From Alkalihalobacillus pseudalcaliphilus (GTDB taxonomy: Bacteria; Bacillota; Bacilli; Bacillales; Bacillaceae_D), in the NCBI GenBank assembly GCA_001038565.1, contig LFJO01000002.1, positions 422,970-486,969 on the forward strand: a DNA stretch of 64,000 bases. Reading direction: 5' to 3'. The notes below the pieces were generated by a model. The model searched no databases. It had not been told where the DNA came from and saw only the letters and a list, made by a program, of their open reading frames with translations. Position 1 is the first letter of the stretch; the number at the start of each line of letters is the position of its first letter. A program made the translations under genes and the position numbers. Shown one piece after another: positions 35,561 to 44,408 of this stretch.

Positions 35561-36018
35561 CTTTCTTCCTCCTCTAAGTATCTTCGTAATTTTTTGATTG
35601 CTTTTGCTAACTGATAACGAATGGTCGAATGCGGAATATTTAATTGTTCAGCCATTTCTTTACTCGTATGACCCAACCAGTATTTTCTAAAGACAATATC
35701 ACTTTCATGCTTATCTAGCAGACTCATTAAATCGACCATTTCAAGTTGAGAAACATATTCAACATGGAAAGGCACTTCTAACTCATCCTCCCACTCTGTT
35801 TCCTTTTTTCTTTTTCGCTGCTCATCAATTAATTGATTTTTCATGACTCGATAAAACCAGGCTTTTTGTTTATAAATAGGCCAATCTTTAAGCTCTGTTT
35901 GGTTTAAGCCTTTTTCTAAAGCATCCTGAACCAAGTCCTTTGCGTGCTGTTCATGATTAGCAATTGAATTGGCAAAACGGTGTAAGTCTTCTTTTAGGCT
36001 TCTATACACAGCTTCCAT
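35536..36018 (-). CDS. ECF-type RNA polymerase sigma factor
   Basis: 160 aa. Sigma region 2 at about 20-75 (HAKDLVQDALEKGLNQ, YKQKAWFYRVMKNQLIDEQ) and region 4 at about 105-150 (YWLGHTSKEMAEQLNIPHST then IRYQLAKAIKKLRRYL). The linker between them is acidic. There is no recognisable membrane anti-sigma gene beside it; instead the next gene, overlapping by 25 nt, encodes the solenoid protein. The upstream region (36019-36305) has no obvious sigma-A promoter on this strand and could hold a site for the factor itself. Confidence 0.85.
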   Translation of the reverse strand: MEAVYRSLKEDLHRFANSIANHEQHAKDLVQDALEKGLNQTELKDWPIYKQKAWFYRVMKNQLIDEQRKRKKETEWEDELEVPFHVEYVSQLEMVDLMSLLDKHESDIVFRKYWLGHTSKEMAEQLNIPHSTIRYQLAKAIKKLRRYLEEEERWERNLEM

Positions 36019-36305
36019 TTATCAACGCTCCTTTTTCACCCCCCATTATTTTAGCAGGTTCGTTTAGATAACGGATAACAAAGTCAAAGTGTTGGCAATC
36101 ATTTAATTTTTTTTTGATTTATTTTCAAATGAGGGAGTATTTAGTGGACCATTCAAAAAAATTCTAAGATTACTTGCTGAAAAGATGTTAATGAATACCC
36201 AGACAATGCTCAAAAGGTTTAAATAATTAAAATACATAAAGGATATTGAAGGTTAGATCGCGTAGTGTATAACATAAATAGTATGTGGAGTTAGGAGTTT
36301 ATTCT

Positions 36306-37088
36306 ATGTATCAAAAGGAAGTATTAGAGGTCATCCAATATATCAAAGGGAATTTGCATGATTCCCTAGAGCTTAATAAAATAGCGAAACATATTTCATA
36401 TAGTCCTTATCATTTTTCACGCTTATTTAAACAAGAAACGGGGTTATCTCCTGTTTATTTTGTTTCTTCCTTACGTTTGCAAAAAGCGAAGGAGCTCCTT
36501 ATGACGACAGATCTACCTGTTAGAGATATTGGTATGGAAATTGGGCAACAAAGCTTAGGGACTTTTACAACACGTTTTTCTTCTAGTATTGGTCTGACCC
36601 CAGCTAAATTTAGACATTATGCAAGGCAAAGGCGAGAGAATTACTTAGAACAGCTTTCTCATTTAACCACTTGGCAAGATGAAGTGGTATCTCCTCGTCA
36701 GGAATCAACTGCCATTACGGGTCATATAAGAGCTAATGAGCCTTTTCATGGTGTCATTTTTATTGGCTTATTCCAAAAACCAATTCCTGAGGGAATGCCG
36801 ATTTATGGAACATTAATTCAAGGTACCGGAAGCTTCACCTTTCAAGGGGTGAATTCAGGTGTGTATTATTTGCTCGTCACGGCTTTAAGTTGGGATTCAT
36901 TAGTTACAGACATTTATCTTCCTTATCATACTCTGAGAGCACGATTAAAAAAACCACTCATTGTCGATGATTCTGTTTCTCTAAAACCCATTCAGCTTAC
37001 ATTAAGAGGGCCAGAACTAGATGACCCACCTATTTTAATATCATTACCGCTATTAATGAAGCGTTTTTTGGACAGAGCGACAACATAG
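36306..37088 (+). CDS. AraC-family transcriptional regulator
   Basis: 260 aa from ATG 36306 after TTAGGAG. The two-helix-turn-helix AraC domain is N-terminal (residues about 5-103): YIKGNLHDSLELNKIAKHIS, then SYSPYHFSRLFKQETGLSP and GQQSLGTFTTRFSSSIGLTP. This reversed order, with the effector domain at the C-terminus (about 120-260, beta-rich), is less common. The effector is unknown. It precedes the DHFR-like reductase by 67 bp on the same strand. Confidence 0.85.
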   Translation: MYQKEVLEVIQYIKGNLHDSLELNKIAKHISYSPYHFSRLFKQETGLSPVYFVSSLRLQKAKELLMTTDLPVRDIGMEIGQQSLGTFTTRFSSSIGLTPAKFRHYARQRRENYLEQLSHLTTWQDEVVSPRQESTAITGHIRANEPFHGVIFIGLFQKPIPEGMPIYGTLIQGTGSFTFQGVNSGVYYLLVTALSWDSLVTDIYLPYHTLRARLKKPLIVDDSVSLKPIQLTLRGPELDDPPILISLPLLMKRFLDRATT

Positions 37089-37155
37089 CAAGAAATAAGA
37101 AAGCTCGAATATTATTTCTATGTATAGTTAGTATAGGTGTAAGGAGGTAGATGTT

Positions 37156-37722
37156 TTGGTAAATAGACCGGTTATTTATTCTCAAATGGTATCGCTTGAT
37201 GGCTATGTTGAGGATCAAAATGGAAACATTGATTGGAGTCAACCAGATGAGGATGTTTTTCATTTTATCCTTGAATTAGAAAAAAGAATCGATACCCATA
37301 TATATGGGAGGAAGACGTACGAAAATATGGCAGCCTACTGGCCTAATGTGTTGACGGATCATACAGCCAGTAAAGCAGACAAAGAGTGGGCAAACATGTG
37401 GGTAAATGCTCAAAAGATAGTTTTTACTCGTGCGTCCCATGTATCACTACAAGAGCATACGAGAATTGCCACATTAATGGAAGAAGAGCTTATTGATTTA
37501 AAGAAACAACGAGGACAGGCGATCTCACTTGGGGGTGCAAGTATTGCTGAGACCTTTATGGAAGAAGGTTACATTGATGAGTTCCAATTGTTCATTTTTC
37601 CGCTCTTACTAGGGTCAGGAAAGCCGATGTTTCCTATTCAAAAACACACACAGAAACTCAAATTAGTTGAAACCAAAACCTTTAACACAGGGGTCCAATT
37701 TTTACATTACGCAAAAAATTAA
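37156..37722 (+). CDS. Dihydrofolate-reductase-like (RibD C-terminal, YyaP-type) protein
   Basis: 188 aa from TTG 37156, 8 nt after AGGAGG. N-terminal VIYSQMVSLDGYVEDQNGN, IYGRKTYENMAAYWP, and the nucleotide-binding AISLGGASIAETFMEEGYID with LLLGSGKPMFP follow the RibD_C/DHFR-like fold that binds NADPH. The usual substrate of this YyaP branch is unknown. Same strand as the AraC gene upstream, which may control it. Confidence 0.85.
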   Translation: MVNRPVIYSQMVSLDGYVEDQNGNIDWSQPDEDVFHFILELEKRIDTHIYGRKTYENMAAYWPNVLTDHTASKADKEWANMWVNAQKIVFTRASHVSLQEHTRIATLMEEELIDLKKQRGQAISLGGASIAETFMEEGYIDEFQLFIFPLLLGSGKPMFPIQKHTQKLKLVETKTFNTGVQFLHYAKN

Positions 37723-37727
37723 CACAT

Positions 37728-37930
37728 AACTAACTTTCATACAAAACGTCCAAGATGGCTGTTATCACTAGTAAATATAAAAGTGGTGTCTCGTACTTTT
37801 ATTGATGGCACTTGTGAATGTTGTAAGGACGATGTTCTATTTAAGAGTTAGCACTTACCTAGCGGAGCATGATTTTCGGGAGTGGTAAGTAAACCTCCGC
37901 ACATGAGCATCAGCATCAACTTTCATATAA
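37728..37930 (+). repeat. Mosaic intergenic element
   Basis: Begins actttcatacaaaacgtcca and ends agcggagcatgattttcggg ... cctccgcacatgagcatc with caactttcatataaaaac. The middle is diverged. Its right edge is 6 bp before AAAGGAG of the VOC gene. Confidence 0.7.
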
Positions 37931-37950
37931 AAACTAAAGGAGCTGGTAAA

Positions 37951-38337
37951 ATGATTCATCAATTAGGACAAGTCATGTTGTATGTAAATGACCAAAAAAA
38001 GGCCTTAGCATTCTGGACTGAAAAGCTAAACTTCACTAAAATTTCAGAAGAAGAAAACGAAGTCATGCGTTGGATCGAGATTGCCCCACAATCAGGGAAG
38101 GGCTCACATATTATCATTCATCACAAAGAAACAGTGGCAAAAATGTCACCAGAGCTTCATTTAGGTACACCATCACTTATGTTTTTCGCAGAAAATGTGG
38201 AAAACCTCTATGAAGAATTTAAAAAGAAACAAATTATTGTCGGTGAGATGGTAGAAATGCCTTCAGGGAAAATATTTAACTTTGCCGATGACGAAGAGAA
38301 CTATTTTGCGGTGATGGAAGTAAAGGATAGCAATTAA
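37951..38337 (+). CDS. VOC-superfamily (glyoxalase-like) protein
   Basis: 128 aa from ATG 37951 after AAAGGAG; the longer frame from 37882 runs back into the repeat element and has no ribosome site. Paired beta-alpha-beta-beta-beta units: LGQVMLYVNDQKKALAFWTE at the N-terminus and TPSLMFFAENVENLYEEFKK then FNFADDEENYFAVME at the C-terminus. VOC proteins are metal-dependent lyases, dioxygenases or antibiotic-binding proteins; the reaction cannot be told. Followed by a second VOC gene. Confidence 0.85.
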   Translation: MIHQLGQVMLYVNDQKKALAFWTEKLNFTKISEEENEVMRWIEIAPQSGKGSHIIIHHKETVAKMSPELHLGTPSLMFFAENVENLYEEFKKKQIIVGEMVEMPSGKIFNFADDEENYFAVMEVKDSN

Positions 38338-38351
38338 AAAGAATTTTGAGG

Positions 38352-38391
38352 CCTCCTTTATTGATAGAATGAACTCTATCAATAAAGGAGG
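38352..38391 (+). promoter_or_regulatory. Hairpin burying the ribosome site of the PhnB-like gene
   Basis: CCTCCTTTATTGATAG (38352-38367) pairs perfectly with CTATCAATAAAGGAGG (38376-38391) around an 8-nt loop. The right arm contains the only ribosome site (AAAGGAGG) for ATG 38399. There is no following T-run, so it looks like a translational block, possibly a thermometer or riboregulator, rather than a terminator. Confidence 0.6.
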
Positions 38392-38398
38392 TATTTCT

Positions 38399-38809
38399 AT
38401 GAATACAAAAATAATTCCTTATTTAATGTTTAGTGGTGATGCAAAAGCAGCGATGGAATTTTATCAAAAGGTATTAGGTGCAGAAATTATAATGGAGGTT
38501 ACGTATGGAGATATGCCAGACTCTCCTTCACAGGATGAGAAAGATTTGATTGCTCACGCTCATCTTAAAATAGATAGCTCAGATATCATGATCTCAGATT
38601 CTCCTTCTAAATTTCCGGTGAAGCAAGGTGATCAAGTCTCTATCTGTCTTTCAAGTCATGACGTTGAGCGTTCAAAGCAGTTCTTTGACGGTCTGAAAGA
38701 AGGGGCTCTTATTAAAATGCCTTTCCAAGAAACGTCTTTTAGTAAAGGGTATGGAAGTTTGGTCGACCGGTTTGGTGTTACATTTTTAATTGATACAGCA
38801 CAAGAATAA
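38399..38809 (+). CDS. PhnB/YjdN-like VOC protein
   Basis: 136 aa from ATG 38399. PhnB-type opening NTKIIPYLMFSGDAKAAMEF, YQKVLGAEIIME, then HAHLKIDSSDIMISDSP and the C-terminal GSLVDRFGVTFLID, the signature of the 3-demethylubiquinone-9-methyltransferase-like VOC branch. Function unknown. Translation should be limited by the hairpin that holds its ribosome site. The next gene on the strand is a broken reductase. Confidence 0.85.
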   Translation: MNTKIIPYLMFSGDAKAAMEFYQKVLGAEIIMEVTYGDMPDSPSQDEKDLIAHAHLKIDSSDIMISDSPSKFPVKQGDQVSICLSSHDVERSKQFFDGLKEGALIKMPFQETSFSKGYGSLVDRFGVTFLIDTAQE

Positions 38810-38829
38810 AAGGGGGAGTGAAATAGAAG

Positions 38830-38907
38830 TTGAGTAAAGTTATATTAGACATTACATTGTCATTAGATGGTTATGTGACAGAGGGTGTGCAGGTAAAACT
38901 TCCATGA
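38830..38907 (+). pseudogene. N-terminal fragment of a DHFR-like reductase gene
   Basis: TTG 38830 after GGGGGAG encodes MSKVILDITLSLDGYVTEG and stops after 25 codons. The first 17 residues are the clear N-terminus of a YyaP/RibD_C reductase, like the gene at 37156. The rest is gone: the sequence runs into a mosaic repeat element at about 38905, and no matching C-terminal part lies beyond it. So the gene was truncated at or near the element. Confidence 0.65.
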
Positions 38908-39194
38908 TCACTGGCTAAGCAACTTATTACCAACAAATATGAAAGTAGGGTTTAGCTTTTAACTGGTGGCTTTTCATTCACTTTGTTTTTGTTGCTATTT
39001 ATTTAATGGATGTTATGTGTACTTGAGAATGAGCAGTACCCAGCGAACGAAAACATGCGGAGACTCCCGCTGGACGTAGTAGCAGAACGGAGATTCGCTG
39101 GCTGTGCCGATTAGCTCAGCACCACCCCGCAGGACGCGGAGCATGATTTTCGGTAGCGCCGATTTACGATCCATGTTCACACCAACTTTCATAC
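38908..39194 (+). repeat. Mosaic intergenic element
   Basis: attaccaacaaatatgaaag, agggtttagcttttaactgg, tggcttttcattcactttg, cttgagaatgagcagtaccc, aacatgcggagactcccgc, a long stem, gcggagcatgattttcggta and the closing caactttcatacaaaaca. It replaces the remainder of the truncated reductase gene. Confidence 0.8.
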
Positions 39195-39196
39195 AA

Positions 39197-39236
39197 AACA
39201 GCTCAGAATCGACTATGACTCTGAGCTGTTTTATCT
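39197..39236. terminator. Terminator of the copper-type operon
   Basis: AACAGCTCAGA pairs perfectly with TCTGAGCTGTT, T-run on the plus strand and A-run on the other. The copD stop is 3 bp away. Confidence 0.85.
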
Positions 39237-39238
39237 TA

Positions 39239-40321
39239 TTAACCTAAAATAATGATACGAATAAGCATTAGACCGATATATAGGCAAATATGTGCTAGTA
39301 ACAGCATAATAACGGCTATACTCAAAAGTTTTCTTTTTAGTAAATAATAACCTGTAGATAGAAAAATCACGAGACTTCCAATAATGAAAGTCACACTAGT
39401 AAATGTCCAACTACTCTGTAACACACCATCAACTGCCTGATTATGAAATAATAGAAACAACGAATTATAACCTTCGGACATGCTTATTTCAAGAGGGGGT
39501 TCACGTTCAGTCATCCAACTTGAAATCGCTAATACAAGGAATGCATACAATGACTCAACTCGAAATGAACGCTGATATTCTATTTTACTCAGCCATTGGG
39601 GGTACTTCTTTAATAAATATAGATGTCTAAAACCAAACACAATTACCGGGATAAATAAAAGATGCTTCCATAGCATCGCTTGGCCATAATCAATTGCCCA
39701 GCTGTTCATATAATTAGGAATAAGAAAGTTCATAAGAAGTATACCTGAGATGACTAGCATGCTGAAAGTAAACATCGCTAATGGCGAGAACCACCGATGA
39801 AAGTCATGTATAGATTCCTTTGGTTTTGTTAGCCAAGCCATAACAAATAAGGGTCCCAGCCAAAAAGAAAAGGCGAGCATATGAAGCAGATGAACCAAAG
39901 AACCGAGTAATCCTTCACTGGCACCACTATGACTGGTCAGACTTATAAAAAACATGATACCTATTAATAAAAAGAGTTGACTATATTCGGTAAAGCGATG
40001 TGAACGCTTTTGGGAAGTACCTTCAATAATCATCATCACAAAAAGACAGAATACAATGGCCAGCCAAGCATGGCCAGCCTGGAATTTTGTTAAAACTTGA
40101 AAGATGGCTTCAGAGAGTGGTAAAGAAAATTGTGTATACAGCATATGACATAACTGATATACACTCACACCTGTCGTTAGTATTAAACCTACAATTGACC
40201 CCCATTTCAGGAACCTCTTACCTCTAATATCCTTATCACGGTCAGGCTTTAAGCTAATCAATAAAATGCCAGTTAGTAGGATGATGAAAATATAGGTAAA
40301 TAAGTTACTTACAACTAGCAT
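39239..40321 (-). CDS. CopD-family copper-transport membrane protein
   Basis: 360 aa with about eight to nine membrane helices. The CopD domain (LVHLLHMLAFSFWLGPLF, then the WLTKPKESIHDFHRWF region and the HLLFIPVIVFGFRHLYLL helix) occupies the middle. It would move copper across the membrane with the CopC partner encoded just upstream (the genes touch at one base). In B. subtilis YcnJ both parts are fused. Last gene of a five-gene operon. Confidence 0.85.
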   Translation of the reverse strand: MLVVSNLFTYIFIILLTGILLISLKPDRDKDIRGKRFLKWGSIVGLILTTGVSVYQLCHMLYTQFSLPLSEAIFQVLTKFQAGHAWLAIVFCLFVMMIIEGTSQKRSHRFTEYSQLFLLIGIMFFISLTSHSGASEGLLGSLVHLLHMLAFSFWLGPLFVMAWLTKPKESIHDFHRWFSPLAMFTFSMLVISGILLMNFLIPNYMNSWAIDYGQAMLWKHLLFIPVIVFGFRHLYLLKKYPQWLSKIEYQRSFRVESLYAFLVLAISSWMTEREPPLEISMSEGYNSLFLLFHNQAVDGVLQSSWTFTSVTFIIGSLVIFLSTGYYLLKRKLLSIAVIMLLLAHICLYIGLMLIRIIILG

Positions 40322-40914
40322 TATTTCTTTTTCTTAATCATAGTAATGACGATGATTAACCCAAGGACAAGTACTGCTATAATAAAAACTGTTGTCCATG
40401 GAAATCCTTGTGTTTCTGATTCCTCGGAATGATCATGTGAAGAAGCTTCTTCTTCTTCTACATTTCCCTCTATAACGACATCTTCCTCCGCTTCTTCTTC
40501 CTCGGTTGCTTCCTCAATGACTTCGCTTATAGGCTCCACCTCTTCAACGGCTTCGGCAGTAACGGTGAAAAGAAATGAACCTTCCATTGGGTGGGTATCT
40601 TCACTAATAATTGACCAATCAACCGTATACGTATTGGCTGAAAGTGGCTGCCCAGGTATCGCTTTAATACTTGAGGCTTCAACTTGAATGTCTAAATCAG
40701 AAATTTCATTACCTTGCTCATCTGTAATAATGACTTCTGCAAAAGGTTCAATGCCACCATCGAACTCGATCACAACTTCTTTCACTAATGAATCTACAGT
40801 TTCTCCATCACTTGGTGTGGATGATTCGAGGTGGGTATGTGCAAATCCTTGTGTAACCATTAAACCCATAACGACAAGTACAATGATTGATGATTGGGTT
40901 ATTCTTTTTAACAT
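40321..40914 (-). CDS. CopC-domain copper-binding protein, membrane anchored
   Basis: 197 aa from ATG 40914 (GGAGGAGGTCC upstream). Signal peptide ends QGFA, exposing the N-terminal His of HTHLESSTPSDGE, the first Cu(II) ligand of CopC; the second His is in DTHPMEGSF (about 118-126). After a long acidic, Glu-rich linker with HDHSEE comes a C-terminal membrane helix (VFIIAVLVLGLIIVITMI) and KKKK. It should bind copper outside the membrane and hand it to CopD. Confidence 0.88.
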   Translation of the reverse strand: MLKRITQSSIIVLVVMGLMVTQGFAHTHLESSTPSDGETVDSLVKEVVIEFDGGIEPFAEVIITDEQGNEISDLDIQVEASSIKAIPGQPLSANTYTVDWSIISEDTHPMEGSFLFTVTAEAVEEVEPISEVIEEATEEEEAEEDVVIEGNVEEEEASSHDHSEESETQGFPWTTVFIIAVLVLGLIIVITMIKKKK

Positions 40915-41010
40915 ATTGGACCTCCTCCTTTTCAAATACAGAGAATAATATAACAAGCAAATGTGAAACGCTCGTGAAGTATTGAAAAAAACGTTCATTA
41001 AAGCTTACGT

Positions 41011-42429
41011 TCATTCTTGCTCATTATGAATCATCTCTGTAAAAGGAAGTTCAATTAGTACGTTTGTACCTACATGTTCTTTCGAGGTAATGGTGATGTT
41101 GCCTCCATGTAATTTAATAATTTGAGACGTAATGGATAACCCTAGGCCAGTTCCACCACCTGCTCGTGTTCGTCCTTTGTTGACACGGTAAAAACGTTCT
41201 GTAAGAGAAGAGATGTCTTTTTCAGCAATACCGACTCCTTCATCTTGTATCCGTATATAAACCTTTTTCTCTCGAATGTAGAGTTGGATGAATATACTTT
41301 TGCCTTCACCTGTAAATCGTAAGGCATTATCTAATAAGTTTCGAAGGACTTGCTCCATACGATCATAGTCTGCAAATATAATAACTTCTTCATCTAAGTA
41401 GAGATGAATGTTGAGCTGAGCTTGCTTCATGGCTAATTCAAATGATTCGACTACGTCGTGAATAAGTTGTGCCATAGCGATCGGCTCTTTTTTTATTGGG
41501 TAAGATTCTCCTTCTAATTGAGCAAGGTCTAACAAATCATGAACGATTCGTTCTAACCGGGCGGATTCTTTTTGAATAATCGAAAGACCCTTTTTCGGCT
41601 CAATGACCTCTTCTTTAACAGCTTCCACATACCCTTTCATATAACTTAATGGTGTGCGAAGTTCGTGTGAAACATTAGCGAGGAATTCTTTCCTTTTTGT
41701 TTCGACTTCATGCAGGGAGCTTGCTAGAGAATTAAAGGCATTCGCTAACGACCTAAGCTCATCACCACCTCCTACATGTTTAATTCTTTGAGAAAAATCG
41801 CCTTCGGCCATCTCTTGACTAAGTGCTTTCATTTTATTAAGTGGATGAGTGATATTTTGTACGGTTTTAGCGATGATAAGCGTAATGATAAGCAAGCTTA
41901 TAATACCTCCTGTTATGAGGTAGCCTTGAATCTCAGAGAAGGGCTCATAAATTTCAGCTAGTGGTATTGATAAATAAAGAGCTCCTGTTAGCATCTCGTT
42001 TTCAAATAAGGGAAGTGCGACGGCAAGAATGTCTTGGTCAAATAACGGGTGTGCTCGAATGATCGTTATAGTTTCTCCATTTAAGAGTAATTGTCGCTCA
42101 GAGAAATTAATTAATTCTTGTGAGCTAAATGGTTCAAAAGGGGTACCGCTTCCAAGTAACATGGGATCATCCGTATAAAGCACTTCGAGCTCAGAAGGCC
42201 CATTCAAGAAATTAGCCATCTCTAATTGTTGAAAAAAAACATCAGAAGTGCCATGATCCTGATACGTAAATTCTAATTGAGCAGCTTGTTCATGAAGCCT
42301 TTCGATTTGTTTATCGATATATAAGGTCTGATATAAATAATAAGTAAGTATGATAATCAAGCAGACAATTAGGACTATGACTATGCCTGTCGTTATCCAG
42401 AGTCTCAATTTAATTGACCAATTTTTCAT
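41011..42429 (-). CDS. Sensor histidine kinase
   Basis: 472 aa. Two membrane helices (about 8-32 and 160-184) flank an outside sensor domain of about 125 residues. A HAMP region follows, then the phospho-acceptor HELRTPLSYMKG (about 252), LRNLLDNALRF (N box), DEGVGIAEKD (G1) and GGTGLGLSI (G2). It pairs with the OmpR-type regulator encoded upstream (3-bp gap). Located in a CopC/CopD operon, so a copper or envelope-redox signal is possible, but no metal motif is seen in the sensor domain. Confidence 0.9.
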   Translation of the reverse strand: MKNWSIKLRLWITTGIVIVLIVCLIIILTYYLYQTLYIDKQIERLHEQAAQLEFTYQDHGTSDVFFQQLEMANFLNGPSELEVLYTDDPMLLGSGTPFEPFSSQELINFSERQLLLNGETITIIRAHPLFDQDILAVALPLFENEMLTGALYLSIPLAEIYEPFSEIQGYLITGGIISLLIITLIIAKTVQNITHPLNKMKALSQEMAEGDFSQRIKHVGGGDELRSLANAFNSLASSLHEVETKRKEFLANVSHELRTPLSYMKGYVEAVKEEVIEPKKGLSIIQKESARLERIVHDLLDLAQLEGESYPIKKEPIAMAQLIHDVVESFELAMKQAQLNIHLYLDEEVIIFADYDRMEQVLRNLLDNALRFTGEGKSIFIQLYIREKKVYIRIQDEGVGIAEKDISSLTERFYRVNKGRTRAGGGTGLGLSITSQIIKLHGGNITITSKEHVGTNVLIELPFTEMIHNEQE

Positions 42430-42432
42430 TTT

Positions 42433-43122
42433 TTACTCCTCAAATTTGTAGCCAACACCCCAGACTGTTTTAATGTAGTGATTCTGATCGGCTAATTTCA
42501 ATCTTAATGTTTTAATATGAGTGTCGACTGTTCGTAGAGTTCCCATTTCTGAGTCAAATCCCCAAATTTGATCGTGCAGTTGTTCACGTGAAAAAACTTG
42601 ACCTTTATGTTTAAACAGAAAGAGAAACAAATCAAACTCCTTCCTCGTCACATTTAATGTCTCATTGTTCATTAGAATACGTCTTCCCTCTTCATCAATA
42701 TGAAGGTTACCGACCGTGTAGCCAGTCGTTTTAGAATGTGAGAAAATTCCGGTCCTTCTTAAAGTGGCTTCAATTCTTGCCATTAACTCTCTTGGGCTAA
42801 ATGGTTTCACTACATAATCATCTGCGCCAAATTTTAAACCTTTAATCCTGTCATCTTCACTAGCACGAGCTGTTAGCATGATGATTGGTACATGGGAGAA
42901 TGTTCTTATTGTTTTACATGCATCAAAGCCGTTCATATCCTCCAACATAATATCTAACAGGACTAAGGCAACATTTGACTTCGTATGTTGTAAATAGGCA
43001 ATGCCTTTTTCTGCATTGGTTGACGTGTGTACGTGATAGCCTTCTTTGGATAAGTAAGTCACCATTAAGTTTTGTAGCTCTATTTCATCATCTATCATTA
43101 AAATTTCGAATTGTTCATTCAT
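42433..43122 (-). CDS. OmpR-family response regulator
   Basis: 229 aa. Receiver domain: acidic pocket MIDDE, phospho-acceptor Asp in LVLLDIMLEDMNG, MLTARASEDD and the conserved Lys in VVKPFSPRE. C-terminal winged helix (about 130-228) with NVTRKEFDLFLFLFKHKGQV and RTVDTHIKTLRLKL. It overlaps the lipoprotein gene upstream by 4 nt. Target genes probably include its own operon. Confidence 0.92.
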   Translation of the reverse strand: MNEQFEILMIDDEIELQNLMVTYLSKEGYHVHTSTNAEKGIAYLQHTKSNVALVLLDIMLEDMNGFDACKTIRTFSHVPIIMLTARASEDDRIKGLKFGADDYVVKPFSPRELMARIEATLRRTGIFSHSKTTGYTVGNLHIDEEGRRILMNNETLNVTRKEFDLFLFLFKHKGQVFSREQLHDQIWGFDSEMGTLRTVDTHIKTLRLKLADQNHYIKTVWGVGYKFEE

Positions 43123-44087
43123 TGATTTTCCTCCACAATCATTTGATAGGGACCTTGGTCAACATGAATTGTTTTTGATTGCCAAGTTTTTTTATTTAAA
43201 ATTGATAGCGAGCTTTCATCTAAGTTTGAAATGTAGATGGAGTCTCCGTATATGTTAATATAGTTTGGGTTTTGGCCAACTGGACTCGTGGTTACGACTT
43301 CCTTTGTAACTAGATCCACTTGATATATCATATGGTCTCCATGACAAACGACATAAAGGTGGTCTGACTCTGTGTCACCATGTAAAGCAATAGGCATAAG
43401 GCCAACCTCAAGCTCATGAACGAGCTCTCCGGACATCGAATAACCGTACAGTTTATTATTCAATTCTCCTAGCGGTCCGTGCCCACCTATCCAAATGATT
43501 TCACGGTCAATATAAATGCCTGAGGGCCTTTCAATAACAGGGAATTCATTCGTTATTTGATTAGTATGAACATCAATAGTCAGCAGTGAATGAGCAGTAG
43601 TGTGTAGGACATACAGTTCCTCACTTTCCGATTCATAATAAAACTCAGCCGGGTGTTGGTTGACCGAAATCTCTGCTATCGTTTCACGAGTATCACTCTG
43701 TATGACATGAATTTTATTGTGCTCAGTATCTGCGATATAGATCTGGTTAAGTGGAGCGTGGTAATAAATATCTGTTAAGCCTTTATGCAGTGATTTAAAA
43801 TTTTCAACGAAACCTTCTTCAAAATCGTATAAAAGTAAGGAATCATGTGTCGGGCTCGTTGCTAAATATTGTTGTCCACGCAGTTTCTCAAACCGATTAA
43901 TGAGATAGGGGTTATCCACTGTATTTAATATTTCATAGGTGCTTAAATCCATATATGTGATTTTGGGATCTTTTACATGAGATAAAATCAAATAAGGATT
44001 TTCGGTTTTGGGTACTTCGAATGATACTGACTGACAGCCGGAAATAAGAAAAATGCTAAATAATAAAAGAAAGAACATATTTTTCAT
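43119..44087 (-). CDS. Lipoprotein with YncE/YVTN-type beta-propeller
   Basis: 322 aa. The signal FLISGC marks Cys18 as the lipid anchor. The rest is about seven blades of 40-45 residues, each with strands like NKIHVIQSDTRETIAEISV or DHMIYQVDLVTKEVVTTSPV, the YVTN/YncE propeller. First gene of a five-gene operon (propeller, regulator, kinase, CopC, CopD). Such propellers bind metals, heme partners or ligands outside the cell; here it may assist the sensor or the copper proteins. AAAGGAGCC precedes the ATG. Confidence 0.82.
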   Translation of the reverse strand: MKNMFFLLLFSIFLISGCQSVSFEVPKTENPYLILSHVKDPKITYMDLSTYEILNTVDNPYLINRFEKLRGQQYLATSPTHDSLLLYDFEEGFVENFKSLHKGLTDIYYHAPLNQIYIADTEHNKIHVIQSDTRETIAEISVNQHPAEFYYESESEELYVLHTTAHSLLTIDVHTNQITNEFPVIERPSGIYIDREIIWIGGHGPLGELNNKLYGYSMSGELVHELEVGLMPIALHGDTESDHLYVVCHGDHMIYQVDLVTKEVVTTSPVGQNPNYINIYGDSIYISNLDESSLSILNKKTWQSKTIHVDQGPYQMIVEENQ

Positions 44088-44408
44088 GAATAGAGGCTCC
44101 TTTTAATAAACCAATATAATTATGATGCCACACTAACAAATAAATGTGAAATAACAATGAAATGAAAGAATAAATAAAGATAGGATCATTCATTCTTTGT
44201 GTAGAGCCTGTGAGATTTAATGCCATGAATTGTAACTTTTAAATAAAAAAAAGAAAAAGAACTTCAAAAAGTAAACGTTTTCAGTTAGAATATTATATAA
44301 ATTCAGAAAAATCAGTCAGAAAATTTAACAAGATTTATGTTTTTACACGTTTTTTTCGTTATAACTAAGAGTGTAGACTCGTACAAATGAAAAAGGGGGA
44401 ATGTTAAC
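44088..44408. other. Divergent intergenic region of the copper-type and Aap operons
   Basis: 321 bp, very AT-rich. It must hold promoters for both directions (possible -10 boxes only, for example TATAAC near 44361). I see no riboswitch, no repeat element and no convincing operator. Confidence 0.4.

Noticed and set aside
39403-39630. 75-codon plus-strand frame opposite copD
   Set aside because: Shadow of the copD membrane protein.
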